Assembly: GCA_036250225.1 (NCBI GenBank)
Contig: JAPZLL010000013.1
Span: 682,001-746,000 of the forward strand
Direction of reading: 5' to 3'
Source: Cercophora sp. LCS_1
Taxonomy: Eukaryota; Ascomycota; Sordariomycetes; Sordariales; Lasiosphaeriaceae
DNA length: 64,000 nucleotides
Shown here: positions 34,854-45,583 of the stretch, one piece after another
Layout: each line of letters starts with the position of its first letter
How positions within the stretch are numbered: the stretch's first letter is position 1
Notes under the pieces: model-generated
What the model was told of the DNA's origin: nothing
What the model saw: only the letters and a program-made list of their open reading frames with translations
Databases searched by the model: none
Made by a program: the position numbers and the translations under genes

Positions 34854-35631
34854 ATGGACCTAAGGCAGCTATGCCCGACGAAACCTAAAGGGACAAAACA
34901 GGAGAGCGTTCTTGCGCAGCTGACACACGAAGCCGGGCAGAGACAGGAGGAATGGAAGCGAAGAACAGATCAGCCAGGAGAGCTCTACGAATGCTTACCG
35001 GCCGATTTACACAGGCGGATCAACGAGGAACTTAAGAAAGAATATGTCTGTGCATTCATCTTTGGTTAAAGTCACATGCTAACAATAATATAGGGGTTGC
35101 CACTTAAAAAGTGGTTTACCAGTCAGAACATTGACGTCATCAAAAGTGTTCCGCGAGATCCCCATCTGCTCAAGAATGGCTCCGTGTCGACCTCCAGCGA
35201 GCGGTTCGCGCTTCTTGTTCCGTTCCCCCCCTTGGACTCCCTTAGAGTCCGATATATGCCAGATAAAGAAGACGCATCAACGCAGCGGCACATCGATTTA
35301 CTTGGGCCAATACTCCGGTCTTGCGGGTGGTTTGTCGGTGGCAATCACAGGACCCGAAGACGTGGACGCCTCATTTGCATCAGGTGCAAGCTACGATGCC
35401 CAACGGCAAGGAGACTCTGCATTTGGTGCTTCTCGTCAGCACTTTGACCCATTGCTCTCAGCTGCCGTGCATGATTTGGGCTCGGCGCCTTTGCGGCCGG
35501 GAGCAATGCCTCCCGGATCGGAGAACCAGACCAGTCGACATGCCGATGCCGATCTCCTCAATGCAAGGTTTGGCAACGTCTGGGAATTTGAATTCTTTGA
35601 TTTCGATGAAGCTGCCCTTTCTTCTCCTTAG
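34854..35631 (+). CDS. Possible small spliced gene, function unknown
   Basis: The first block, 34854-35045 (64 codons, soluble and charged, with QEEWKRRTDQPGELYECLP), is followed by a plausible intron (GTCTGT donor, ATGCTAACA branch site, ATATAG acceptor at 35093) that continues in phase into 35094 onward (GLPLKKWFTSQNIDVIKS). The frame then stays open to 35447. A different frame, 35131-35631, also looks protein-like near its end (FGNVWEFEFFDFDEAALS). The two overlap, so either a second intron shifts the frame or one is spurious. No family is recognised. It may be a remnant. Confidence 0.3.
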
Positions 35632-36316
35632 CGTTATCCATCCGTCTCAGCGTTGCTATCCTGCGCTCTCATAGCCCGACACTCAAAAGTTATCGCCTGG
35701 AACTTCATTTCACCGGCCTCAACAATAAGCGCGCTGTTGCTCGGCAGGGCCGTGAAGGGACAAACTGTATCACCTGCAACATTGCGTCTCTGAGCTCTCC
35801 TAATCTAGTCGGGGTCTTGTTGGGATTGGGGGCAAGAGAGGACTGAGCAGCGGCAATAAGCACGTCGTTTGACAGAGGCTGCGACCCAGGCGGTGAAGGA
35901 ACAGGAACTGCCCCTCCAGGTAACATCAACCTGTTTAGGCCCAATAGCGCTCCGGCAATCTCCATCACCTGCGCTTCGCCTGATGCTCCCTGTATAGTGT
36001 CAGGCGTAGACGGCCATTGGGCAGTTGCGTATTGTCTGTGGTAGTCCGGGTCTATTGAGCCATTCCGCGACTCTCTAGCTGTAACAGAAGGTATGTGGAG
36101 GGGCAATGAGAGCGTTGGATTGACGAATCTCGAGGTAAAGATTGCTTGATGAATCTGACTCCCTGAACTGTGGCGCTCCCTTGTTGGCGGCAGATGCAAG
36201 CGCACAGTTCGCGCGGCATCGCTGGGCGTCGACTCCAGAGATTCGTCTGCGGTAGCTAAGAATGCTGAGTTGAACTGTGGATCAGCTGTTGCCTCGTCAC
36301 CATATTGCGTTTCTCT
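35632..36316. other. Intergenic, one doubtful frame
   Basis: A minus-strand frame of 166 codons (36205-35705) has no recognised domain and no splice support. Nothing else is seen. Confidence 0.35.
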
Positions 36317-37220
36317 TTACTGTGGGGTAGGGTTGGGTGTGGGAATCTCTGGTGTGCTGCTCGGGCTTGTATCTTCTGAAGCCTGACATGTACGATGCCC
36401 ACCCCCTGGCGACCGACTGAGAAAATTGAGCTGTTGTGCCATGCCCAATCCGAATGGGGTCTTGCCGTGTAGCGAGGCAAGTTTGTCGGTACCGAACGAG
36501 CACGCTTCGTCTAGGTGGCTTTTTCCTCCATCAGTCTTTTCTACCCACCCGCTGACTTGGTCATCTGGACTGCTCCAGAGCAGGTCGCAGAATAGCCCGG
36601 GTTCGGGTACCTCAAAGGAGTCCCTGTGTCAGACAAGTAATCCAGACCTAGAAGCCAAGGAATGCTATCTCACATCGATCGGCCGTGTGATATGGCGAAT
36701 CTGCTCCATGGAGCTCAAAGCTGGACTCAGGTCTCCACTGCAGCAGAAGATGCTCTCGTCGATAATACACGCGGCGGGCACGCAATTGAACGTGTCTGCA
36801 AAGCGTTGCCACACGTAACCGTTTTGGCGCGTCTCCCGCACTCGTCAAAGAAGCCCCCTGTCTTGCTTGCCACGGTGTAGCTTTCATGGTTGCCTCGAAG
36901 AAGGTAAATCCTGTTGGGGAATTTGATCTTGTACGCAAGGAGAAAGCACAGCGTCTCCAGCGAGTCGTTGCCATGATCCACATAGTTACCTAGGAATACG
37001 TAGTTGCGATCGCCAGGGAGCCACAAGTGGTAAATATCGTGAGGAGACTGACCGAAATAGGAGGGTTGGGCTCTCGCAGCATCGGCTGTGCCACAAACGC
37101 CTCACTTCTCTTTGCGCGGAGAAAGTTGATCTCTTCCTCGATAAGTCTGAAATGGTGTTTCGGGAGGCCGTTCTTTGTCAGAAGTCGAGCTATGATGCCA
37201 TCCAAAGATATACCAGATGC
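36317..37220 (-). pseudogene. Decayed PP1-like Ser/Thr phosphatase catalytic gene
   Basis: Minus-strand segments collinear with type 1 protein phosphatase appear in several frames: [69 protein letters not shown], then in shifted frames [32 protein letters not shown] and, after a good intron (GTGAGA donor, CTGAC branch site, TTTGAG acceptor), VPEPGLFCDLLWSSPDD. The GDxHG metal-binding block is missing. The GDYVDRG block reads GNYVDHG, losing an essential Asp and Arg. The second half of the phosphoesterase fold is replaced by a Ser/Pro-rich tail ending at 36317. At least two frameshifts are needed to read it through. It is very unlikely to be an active phosphatase; a diverged spliced gene with exons I have missed is the alternative. 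Confidence 0.7.
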
Positions 37221-37664
37221 TAAGCCCGACCAGCCATCCGAGATGAGAGGGGAAAGGCGTTGTTCCTCGGGCGGACTTTGAAGCGGTTGAGGGAAGATAT
37301 GAACAACATGAGCCCGTAGGACGCTTCAAAGCGGAAATGAGGCGTTGAACAATCTCAAACGAGTATAATATTTTGGTGCAAACCTCCCATGCCCATCACA
37401 ATGTTCCAGGGCAAGGTCATGCTGTGAGAAAGAGAAAAGCAAAATCCGTCATCGGCAACACGCGCCTAACGCTTCTATTCAGCGAGGGCGGAAGTTGCTC
37501 TTGCCTTGCGATCCACTCTCCTCTCGAAGCACTGCATATGCAAGCCCCGCTAAAATGCATGTGTCGGTCGGGGTGCCCGCAACATCTGCGTCTCGCACTT
37601 GCCATATTCACTCCCTCACTCTGAATACCGTCTTTGCGTCCGCCTCCCTCTTTGGCGATATAAA

Positions 37665-40238
37665 ATGGACCCTATTGCACCGTTGACATCATCGAAAGCC
37701 CAACTTGGGTTACCTGGAAACGCAACCGACCTCGAGAGGAGACTGCAGTCGATTTGGGAGGATACGTGCCTAAAACCCTCAATCGATTGTGAGCAAGACA
37801 ATGACGAAAGCGAGTCTGAATCCTCGGTCGAAATCGAGTCTGTGTCCTCACAAGAGGCGGATAGGACTGACATCATTGTCAACTGTCCTCTCTGGAGAGA
37901 CCTGCCCGGCGGCCTGTTGGAATCTCTCCTGAGAAGCGCCAAGGACTCACACCAACACTTTGAGCGGCTCGATGAGTCGCTTTCCGATCTTTTGCTGTTC
38001 CAAGTCCCGCACGATGTTGGTGCACAGCTGGAGCCAACCCCCGTCTCCGCCGCCGCCGATATTCTACGCAGGCTTCCCGCCTTCTCAAGCCCGCTGCCCG
38101 ACAATATGATGTGCGGCATTGATGGCAAGCAGGACCATCCCCTTGTGAACTACCTCCTGAGCGAAAACCCGGAAAATGCGCGGGGGGCGCCTTGGGCACG
38201 CTACAAGGTCACGACGCTCTTCGACACCAACACTCTTCGTCTGGCTCTCCTGGTCGCCTTGCTCGACCAAACAACCCATCCGCTCGCATCACAGACGATT
38301 CAAGGTTACGTCAACCTGCTTTCAAGACTTTTCGACTCCATGTCTACCCATTGCACCTCCGAAGACTCGAACGGCCCGTGGTCGAGACACGCATGCCATG
38401 TCGCCCAGGCCTTTCTTTGGACCGCGCGCCAACGCGCCTTGCTACTTTTCTCGCACTACGTCTTTGGCACACGGCTTCGTCGTGAAATAAACAGCGGCTG
38501 GTTCCAGTCGCTCCCTCAGCCAGACGTGGATATTGACCCGGACCTTGATTTCAGCGCTCTTGGGTCTATAGCATCAACCGGCAGCCCCGATGCCGAGACC
38601 GCTCCAGCTTGTGGTTACCTCTGCCGATACTCATTCGAGCTACTGCAAGCTAGTGCGTTGTCCGCCACGCAGGACTACCGGACACTCTTCGCCCGTTTCA
38701 ACGAGCAGTTTTGCGAAAACGAACCGCGGTGTCGTCGAGAAGCGAGTGACGGAACATGGCAGCAATGCAGAGGCAAGTCATGGGAGAGCTGCGGTAGGTT
38801 CTTTGGACTGGAGATCCCCGATCAGTCTGCTCATGACACTGCCTTGTGCACAAAACCGTGTCGTCGACTCCGGTGGGATAGGCTTTCGTATCTCGCTGTC
38901 GAGGGACCGCGCAGTCTCGACTACAACTCAACTCCCCCAGGCGGGCCCTTGCGATACTGCGCAGCCTCAACCCAGACCTTGGCCATCTCGCACGTCTGGA
39001 GCCATGGACAGGGCGGAGATGCCGAGCAGGGCTTCAACGAGTGTCTACACAAACGATACTCGGGCATCGCCCGGGATCTTGGCTGCGGCTCGTACTGGAT
39101 CGATGCTGCGTGCATCCCGCTAGACCGGGAGCTCCGTTCCGCCGCCATCCGGACCATCAACCCCATTTTCAAAAACAGCAAGGTCACGTTGATCTGCGAC
39201 AAGGACGTCGCCGAGGTGGACGTTGGAGACCTTACATCCATTCGTCAACTCGAGATTCTCGTGTCAGTCCTCCTCCTCAGCGACTGGAACGTCCGTGGCT
39301 GGACGATGCTCGAAGCCATCCGGGGCAACGCAGCGGTGCACATCCTGTGCAAAGGCAACCGGCCAGTACCCCTCAGAGACATCCTCGCCGGGCTCTACCG
39401 CGGTGGAAGCATCGACTTGTGCGCTCTCCTGATCGGCTCTCCCCAGTTGATGCCGCCGAGAGGAGCCAAGTTCCGCACGCCCAGCATCGAAACAGCCGGC
39501 GTGATGCTTGCCCGGCGCTTTGCCTCGCGACGCGGTGACGATATCATCATCTGGAGTCTCCTCTGCAAGGACGGGAACGATAACACGCCAGCGCATCAGT
39601 CGCCTCTGGCACTTTGGAAGAGCAAAGTCAATACTTGGGTCAAAACAGGCTTTTTGATATCGAGCTGCGACCGCATCCCCAACGCCCCTCGCGGCTTCGG
39701 CTGGGCACCGGCAACGCCCTTCCTGCTTGGACCCCATGTTGCCCCGCGACCGGCCGGCACACCGTTGTACTGGTCGTATGATGGCTCGGGAACAAATGCC
39801 GCGCGGATCATGCAGGTGCGTGGTAAAACTTTCCTCCGGGGATCGTGGCTCGTTCATGTATACGACGCGGGAAAAAATAACGACGCTGTTGATGCTTGGT
39901 CGTGCTGGGAGAGAGCAGCACAGCTTGTCTCTGAGGGCTATAGAAGGGTCTTGTTCCTCCGACCGTTGTTCGTCGAGTCGATCGAATCCGGCTGGGCGTC
40001 TGATCTGTCCGCGGCCTTCACCGCGGCCCGAAGTCCGGGAGAGGACCAAGCTGAAGCTGCGGCGGTCTGTGCAACGAGAGAGGATCATGCGCAGTATGTT
40101 GACCCCGCGGACCCGGACGAGTACACTGGCGAGTATGAGCTGGAACCCGAGGGCTGGGAGTGGAAAGGAGTCTACCCGTGCCCTGAGGGCGGGATGGCAG
40201 AACTGCGCTTTCAGACAAGGTATATCAGGGTTGTTTGA
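37665..40238 (+). CDS. HET-like (heterokaryon incompatibility) domain protein, 857 aa
   Basis: A single exon from the ATG at 37665, which follows a GATATAAA box closely; the frame is open upstream but has no earlier ATG. The first 100 residues are acidic and Ser-rich. A helical region follows (residues about 100-400) with many Leu and Trp. A Cys-rich stretch (ENEPRCRREASDGTW, then RGKSWESCGRFFG) follows at about 370-400. A HET-like core lies near 460-560: LAISHVWSHGQGG, a GSYWIDAACIPLDRELRSAA motif and IFKNSKVTLICDKDV. This is the variant of the HET domain in which the CWG of the canonical motif is replaced by VWS. A long C-terminal part includes RGWTMLEA, corresponding to the W-x-LQE segment after HET domains. 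The likely role is nonself recognition or regulated cell death, inferred from the family. It is the second HET-type gene in this window. Confidence 0.8.
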   Translation: MDPIAPLTSSKAQLGLPGNATDLERRLQSIWEDTCLKPSIDCEQDNDESESESSVEIESVSSQEADRTDIIVNCPLWRDLPGGLLESLLRSAKDSHQHFERLDESLSDLLLFQVPHDVGAQLEPTPVSAAADILRRLPAFSSPLPDNMMCGIDGKQDHPLVNYLLSENPENARGAPWARYKVTTLFDTNTLRLALLVALLDQTTHPLASQTIQGYVNLLSRLFDSMSTHCTSEDSNGPWSRHACHVAQAFLWTARQRALLLFSHYVFGTRLRREINSGWFQSLPQPDVDIDPDLDFSALGSIASTGSPDAETAPACGYLCRYSFELLQASALSATQDYRTLFARFNEQFCENEPRCRREASDGTWQQCRGKSWESCGRFFGLEIPDQSAHDTALCTKPCRRLRWDRLSYLAVEGPRSLDYNSTPPGGPLRYCAASTQTLAISHVWSHGQGGDAEQGFNECLHKRYSGIARDLGCGSYWIDAACIPLDRELRSAAIRTINPIFKNSKVTLICDKDVAEVDVGDLTSIRQLEILVSVLLLSDWNVRGWTMLEAIRGNAAVHILCKGNRPVPLRDILAGLYRGGSIDLCALLIGSPQLMPPRGAKFRTPSIETAGVMLARRFASRRGDDIIIWSLLCKDGNDNTPAHQSPLALWKSKVNTWVKTGFLISSCDRIPNAPRGFGWAPATPFLLGPHVAPRPAGTPLYWSYDGSGTNAARIMQVRGKTFLRGSWLVHVYDAGKNNDAVDAWSCWERAAQLVSEGYRRVLFLRPLFVESIESGWASDLSAAFTAARSPGEDQAEAAAVCATREDHAQYVDPADPDEYTGEYELEPEGWEWKGVYPCPEGGMAELRFQTRYIRVV

Positions 40239-40553
40239 GAAGCTTGGATTGGATCAACTAGAGTGTGTTGGTAGAAAAGTAGAGCCCTCAAGAGAGCCCC
40301 GAGCACCCCTAGGGACTGGCAAACTTTCCCGCGGGGGGTCGTAACCAACGAGCCAGTGAACGGTGGCCATGTGGCAGCTAGGGTTTTGGGTGGATTGAGG
40401 AATCTGCAGAGGGGATGGCGAGGATGACAGTGCACGCGAGGTTTCTTACCTCAGTCCATGTTCAGCTCGTCAGTTGCTGAGCCGCCCCTGTTCCACCATC
40501 AACACCAAGCTTCTGCAGGACGAATATGAGGGCCGCAATCCACCCGATCTTTC
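40239..40553. other. Intergenic spacer before the 5S gene
   Basis: 3' flank of the HET-like gene. Nothing else was recognised. Confidence 0.4.
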
Positions 40554-40672
40554 ACATACGACCATACCCACTGGAAAACTCGGGATCCCGTCTGCTCTCC
40601 CATAGATAAGCCAGTGAGAGCCGGACTAGTAGTTGGGTCGGTGACGACCAGCGAATCCCCGGTGTTGTATGT
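40554..40672 (+). rRNA. 5S ribosomal RNA gene, dispersed copy
   Basis: A 119-base match to ascomycete 5S rRNA: it starts ACATACGACCATACCCACTG, has the internal control region GATAAGCCAGTGAGAGCC and the loop E/helix IV part GGGTCGGTGACGACC, and ends GGTGTTGTATGT, whose end pairs with the 5' end to close helix I. A run of T follows directly, the usual Pol III terminator. It lies alone between protein genes. Two bases differ from the truncated copy at 22649 (AAAACT for AGAACT, TCTGC for TCCGC), both G-to-A or C-to-T, so this copy may be slightly mutated. Confidence 0.92.
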
Positions 40673-40853
40673 TTTTTTTTGCCAGCAATCCGAGGCCCAC
40701 CACCAGACAACCTTGACTCGTGATGTCTTTTTCTTGGCGATGGACGGGCAGTCCGCATCGGCAGAATGCACCGTTGCCGCCTAGGTGTTGTGGTGACGAC
40801 CGAGGAGGCGGGAAAGAGGTATAATTGGTTAGGTTCATTGGCCATCGTTCGGC

Positions 40854-42285
40854 TCAGCTCGCCCCGATCCGTCGACACCAATCTCGCCCATGTTGTACTT
40901 GCCAGTCACAAAGCCAAACCTCCATTGCCATTCCGAGGAAACCCGCGATGCAGATACCTCCACTGTCGCTGACGGATGTGGCGCCCAAGCTGAACTCGCG
41001 ATCCTCGACTGGAACCCGCTCCATAATCTCCGCAAACGTGTTGACGTAGACAGCGCCGCCGAGCAAGCCTTCCCAGAAAATGACGATGAAGACGAGATAG
41101 ACAGATGGAATGAAGTTGAGTAGCGCGTGGAGCGTGAGAAGCACCAGGTTCCCTACCTGTAGCAGCGACGGGAGATACAAGTGGTGGATGCGGAGAAAGG
41201 GGGACGAGGAACGCGAAATGAAGACTCCCAGCTGATATAGGAACCCGTAGAAAGGATAGAAGGACCTGAACTCCGAGAATGGCGACTCCTCCAATGGGAA
41301 CAGCAGAGTTGGGGCGACGCCTTGGTTGATGGTATATTCGGCGATGTAGACCAGCAGAAGTGGCAGCATGAAGGGGAAGAACAGTGACTTCGCGCGACGG
41401 AGGTTGGCTAGGAACGACCCTTTGGCAGTCTCGCTATGCACTAAGTATGCCGTCGATGCAACCGCGGGTCCTGGGGCAAGGAGACTCGAAGACGCGGCGT
41501 CGGCAGGGATGTCGTCAAAGTCGTCGTCCTCTCCACGATGCTCGTCCTCAGGCACGGGCTGGTAGTCTTTACGCGATCCACGACGAAGAGGGCCATGTGG
41601 CAAGATAACGAAAAAGCTCAAAAGCATGATGGCGGGAAAGCAGGCGGAGGCGAGCAAGCTGGTCTTGACGCTCAGACCGATCCAATCCGTCATGACGACG
41701 TACAGACCCGCACCGATTAACCCGGCGCCGCCCGTTCCGCTACCCCAAGCAGCCAAGCTCATATGTCCGTAGTAATGTGTTAACCCGAGGAAGCTGAGCT
41801 CCCCGCCGCCACTGCTGAGGCTTGAGAGAACAACACCGATCAACTTGATGGCGACGGAAGCCGTCGGCGGGGTGAAGGCGACCAACACCATCCCCGCCGA
41901 CGAAAGGGTCACAAAAGCCAGGACGCGTGTGCTATATGGTATTCGGTGAATAAAGTAGGGAGCGACGAGCTTGGTGAGGAAGCTAGGCATGACATCGGCG
42001 AGGAGTACGACGCCCTTGGGCACGTTGCCCACGAGGTCTTGGGCTGCGGAGAGGATGATGACGTAGATAACGTTGTTGATAAGGCCTAGTATTCACGCAA
42101 CCGTAAGCTTGCATACTCTGTCTGGAGGTTCGGAGCCGCGACGTACCAAAGAGCCAGAAAGCGATGAAGACGGAGGTGTCGGTGTTTCGAAGCAGATTGG
42201 CAAAACGCGAACGGTAAAGAGCCCACGATGACGAGGGCGCCCCGGGAATTGGGAGTAAACCCGAGGACGACGGTGACCTATTCAT
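40854..42285 (-). CDS. btn1: Battenin / CLN3 family lysosomal (vacuolar) membrane protein
   Basis: Exons 42285-42147 and 42085-40854 (61-nt intron, GTACGT donor, ACTAG acceptor) join in frame to 456 aa. Family landmarks include [20 protein letters not shown] across the splice, then [31 protein letters not shown] and [14 protein letters not shown]. The latter part has [17 protein letters not shown] and [18 protein letters not shown]. About ten hydrophobic helices are visible, with an acidic loop around residues 220-260. The length fits fungal Btn1 and human CLN3. The protein resides in the vacuolar membrane and influences vacuolar pH and amino-acid or phosphodiester export in other organisms. 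The start ATG at 42285 is the only one giving the family-typical short N-terminus ahead of the first helix. Confidence 0.92.
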
Positions 42286-42569
42286 TTTCGCGGGCGCGGT
42301 TTCTTGCCAGTGCAACAAGACATACGAGCTGGTGAGCAAGATGGAAACATTGAGGGAGCGACGTGGAACGGATGACGATGTTGGATTGCGCACGTCGGCA
42401 GCCGGCAGGTAATTGCCCGCATGACCCCTGCAGTGGGTCCAGATCGTGGGGCTTGTCAGGACAGGGGTCACAAGCACCAATCCCGGCCTGGGCAACCACC
42501 TCCAACACCATCACCAGCTCCAGGATGACAGCAAAACGCGCGCGCAGTGCTCAATTCTTCTGCCTACCC

Positions 42570-44159
42570 TTATTTCGGTGACATACCCCTAGCATCCCAA
42601 AGCGCCCTCATGGTATCATTACTCTTAGCCATATCTGCCGCAAAGAGGCCCACCTCTCTGATAGCGCGCGGGGCAACGGTAAACGGCGTCGAAAAGAGGT
42701 GATCCTGGACAGCCTCACATATCTTTGCCGACCAAGTTGGTGAATCGCCTTTTTCTGCCCGCCCACTTCCGGCACTGCATGGCTTCGATACATCACCAAA
42801 GCTTTCCCCTCGAGGATTAGCACCGATTCCATTCCCATCCTCAAGCCCGACGCTTCGAAGCTGGCTATCCGCCATGGCATCGAGCAAGTACTCTGGAAGG
42901 TCGTAGAGAAACCCATCCCTAACGGGCACCTTTTTAGTTGCTGACCTGCGTTTGATCTGACCAGTCCGAGCAGCCGCCTGGAGTGCCGCAACCACGCCTT
43001 CAAAGTACTCCGTGACACCGGCGTTGGTTTCCAGGCTGTCCACCAGGTCCGCCACTCGTTCGTCGTGTTTGTTGTCTTCTAGTCTTGGGCCATTCACCCA
43101 CACGCTCAGCTTGGTCTGCAAGTGCGCGTTCCATTCTCCCGTCAGGATGAAGGCGTTGCGCATTTGCTCAGCCTTGGAGTGCACCTCGGCGAGTTTGGGT
43201 CGAGCGTTCGCCCAGCCGGGCGTCAACGAAGGGTCGAAAAGCTTGGGGATCATGATTCGAAACATATCCGTTTCCCTAGCCCTCCGTCCTTGTCCTGTTG
43301 CTGTGCTGTTGACCGTCTCCTCGTCGGTCGAGAGCCCCGACCATGCGATGGAGTTCTCGTCAAGCGCGCTCTGGTAAAGGCGCTCCGCTTGGTCGAAGAT
43401 GTGTTCCGTCATTCGTTCGACAAGAGGTCGGCTGATAGCCAATGGGAGTGATGCCAGTGACCAGACATCCCATGTTCCAAAGCTGAACACCCACAACGTC
43501 TCCCGTGGCGGTGTCTCGGGCTTTGGTATCGCCAGAAACGAAGACACCTGCTTCTCCAAATCGGCCAGCTTCCAGACAACGGGATACATGTCGGGCTGGA
43601 ACCCGTAATCCTGTCCAGGCCCGAGTCTCATCTCAGTAAAGTTGGCCGCTTGATCGAGGCCCTCGGCGTAAAGCCCGATGGACACCACCGAGTGCGCCTG
43701 ACTCTCTTGTGGCACAAACGACAAATAAGTCGAGCAGTGGAGCTACAAACAATATTAGTAACTCCTCCACCACTTTTCCATGTATAAACATACCTCCTCA
43801 CAAAGCACATCAGTCCAGCTGACGGCCTTCGAGTCCACCAAGTCAGGCGTGGCAACATCCTTCTCCCCAAACACCACAAGCCTAAAATTTCCCAGCCCAT
43901 CACTCCCATACCCCATGGCATTATCATCCTCAATCCGCTCCCTTGCCTCGTCCCACGTCTCGTCCGTAGACCAATGCCATAACGCCCTGCTGGCTCCCAC
44001 GGCCGCTTCAGAAAGCCCCCGAGACACAAACCTCAGGACCAACGCAAAAATGACAAAACACAGAGCCAGATACACCAAGACTCTGGGTCCCCCACGCAGC
44101 ACCCTGCCTGAAAAGAAAGCCAACAGGGCGTGCGGACCGAACGAGTTCCGGACCCCCAT
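42570..44159 (-). CDS. Membrane-anchored fungal SGNH-like protein, 512 aa
   Basis: Exons 44159-43794 and 43742-42570 (51-nt intron, GTATGT donor, ACTAATA branch site, TGTAG acceptor) join in phase. A single hydrophobic helix at residues 27-45 (VLVYLALCFVIFALVLRF) anchors the protein, probably with the bulk lumenal or outside. The segment FRLVVFGEKDVATPD resembles a degenerate SGNH block I (GDS replaced by GEK), followed by SWTDVLCEELHCSTYLSFVP, PRETLWVFSFGTWDVWSLA and MIPKLFDPSLTPGW. This order is shared by a conserved ascomycete family often labelled hydrolase-like; the classical nucleophile is not present in this copy, so catalysis is doubtful. The second half is helical and charged. It is transcribed toward the btn1 gene. 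Confidence 0.75.
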
Positions 44160-45109
44160 TCAACTCTGCCGTTGAGCACTAACAACGAGAATTATATCCC
44201 GGCGAACCAAGCTTTCTAAACCCCCGGGGCCAATTTCTTCCGGGCTTGCCGAGTGAGTGTCGATGAACCGATGGTAGTTCCGCAGAGATGCGTGGGAAGG
44301 ATAGTGAGCCCAACAAAAATGAGATTAAGTGAATTGTAACGAGAGTGACATCCGGCTGGAACTTGGAAAGGGGGCTCGACGATAGGATACTCCTACGTAG
44401 ATCAAGAATAAAAGGGAAACAGGAGAGTTGCAGACGCAAGACGGGTGGATATGGCGGAACCATTAAACGGAGCCAGGTCCGGCCGGCCGGCCCCTCGAGC
44501 TGGGACTTCCCTGCGACCTCGATCGGGCGGGGTCCGCTTGGCCAACGTCCTTGCGTGAGATGCTCGGATGCGTGCCAGGGCGTTGTTCGAGGCCCCGATG
44601 GACCAACGGGGTATCTTGGCTGTAAGCAGCCATCTGTTGGCTCGTGGAGAGTTTAATCGTTCATTGGAGATCAGACACACTTTTGGTGGTTGAGAAAACG
44701 CCCAGAAACGGTCGAGAATTGTTAGAGTTCGACAGCTGTGGAGGTTAAAGGACGCTATACGTAGCTTGGATCCGGTTATTTCGACGATGGAAATGGACGC
44801 GCGTCTTATCTGGGGTTGCGTGGCAGTGGATACTTGAAGGATATGGCTGGGAAGATTGTGGTGTACAGAGGATGGCGACAAATTGCTTGAATGATCCAAA
44901 CCGTTGACTATCGGCATATGATCGAATATCTGAATAGAGACGCTCAACTTCACGGCCCTAGCCAAAGACCAAGATCTTCACCGCCTGAGCACCGTCGTCG
45001 AGAACCAGTCCGGCGCCGAACCGTCTCTAGCCCCGTCGACCCAGCCCAAAGCACACTAACATCCCACAAATCGTCGCACGTGGGAGTCCGTCCCGATCTA
45101 TATGGCAAC

Positions 45110-45583
45110 TTAGCCAAACCAGCTCTCATACGCCCATCCAACCACAGCCAGCCCTCCAAACGTCGTAAACGCAGGGGCCTGCGGAAACCCAGACGGGCCA
45201 TGCTCCGGGTCGATGCCGTCGCTATTAGGGTAGAAGATAGCCGTAAGACCAGCGATCCAATACAACGTGCCCACAAAGACGGCCGTGTTGAGCGAGTCCC
45301 GGGATACTTGAGCAGCGACGGCGGCGGGCGTGGAGGCCGGTAAGAAGGACGGGCGCCAGGTATAAAAGAGCGTTGCGAGGCCGAGGGTTACTGAGAGCGT
45401 GATAGTTTGGCCGCAGTGGAATCTTTTACCATGTTAGTTTGTGCAATCGGAGTGAGAAGGAGAATCCTACACTGCGTGTGGTGGCCAGCGCGGATTGAAG
45501 ATGTGTGTGTCGCTGTAATCCATGATCGGGGCCCCGAAAATAAGGGCAATGCCGCTGAGTGTTAGTAAACCCTTTCCAAACAT
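45110..45583 (-). CDS. Small four-helix membrane protein, DUF6640-like, 141 aa
   Basis: Exons 45583-45471 and 45422-45110 join in frame. The intron uses a GTAGGA donor, an ACTAAC branch site and a rather weak AAAG acceptor. The product has four hydrophobic segments and the motif HIFNPRWPPHAVFHCGQT spanning the splice, which I associate with the fungal DUF6640 family of small membrane proteins. Later segments include LNTAVFVGTLYWIAGLTAIF and FTTFGGLAVVGWAYESW. The function is unknown. The predicted topology puts the WPPHA-FH loop between helices 1 and 2. The conserved motif restored exactly across the intron is the main support for the splice choice. Transcription is toward the SGNH-like gene. 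Confidence 0.75.
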
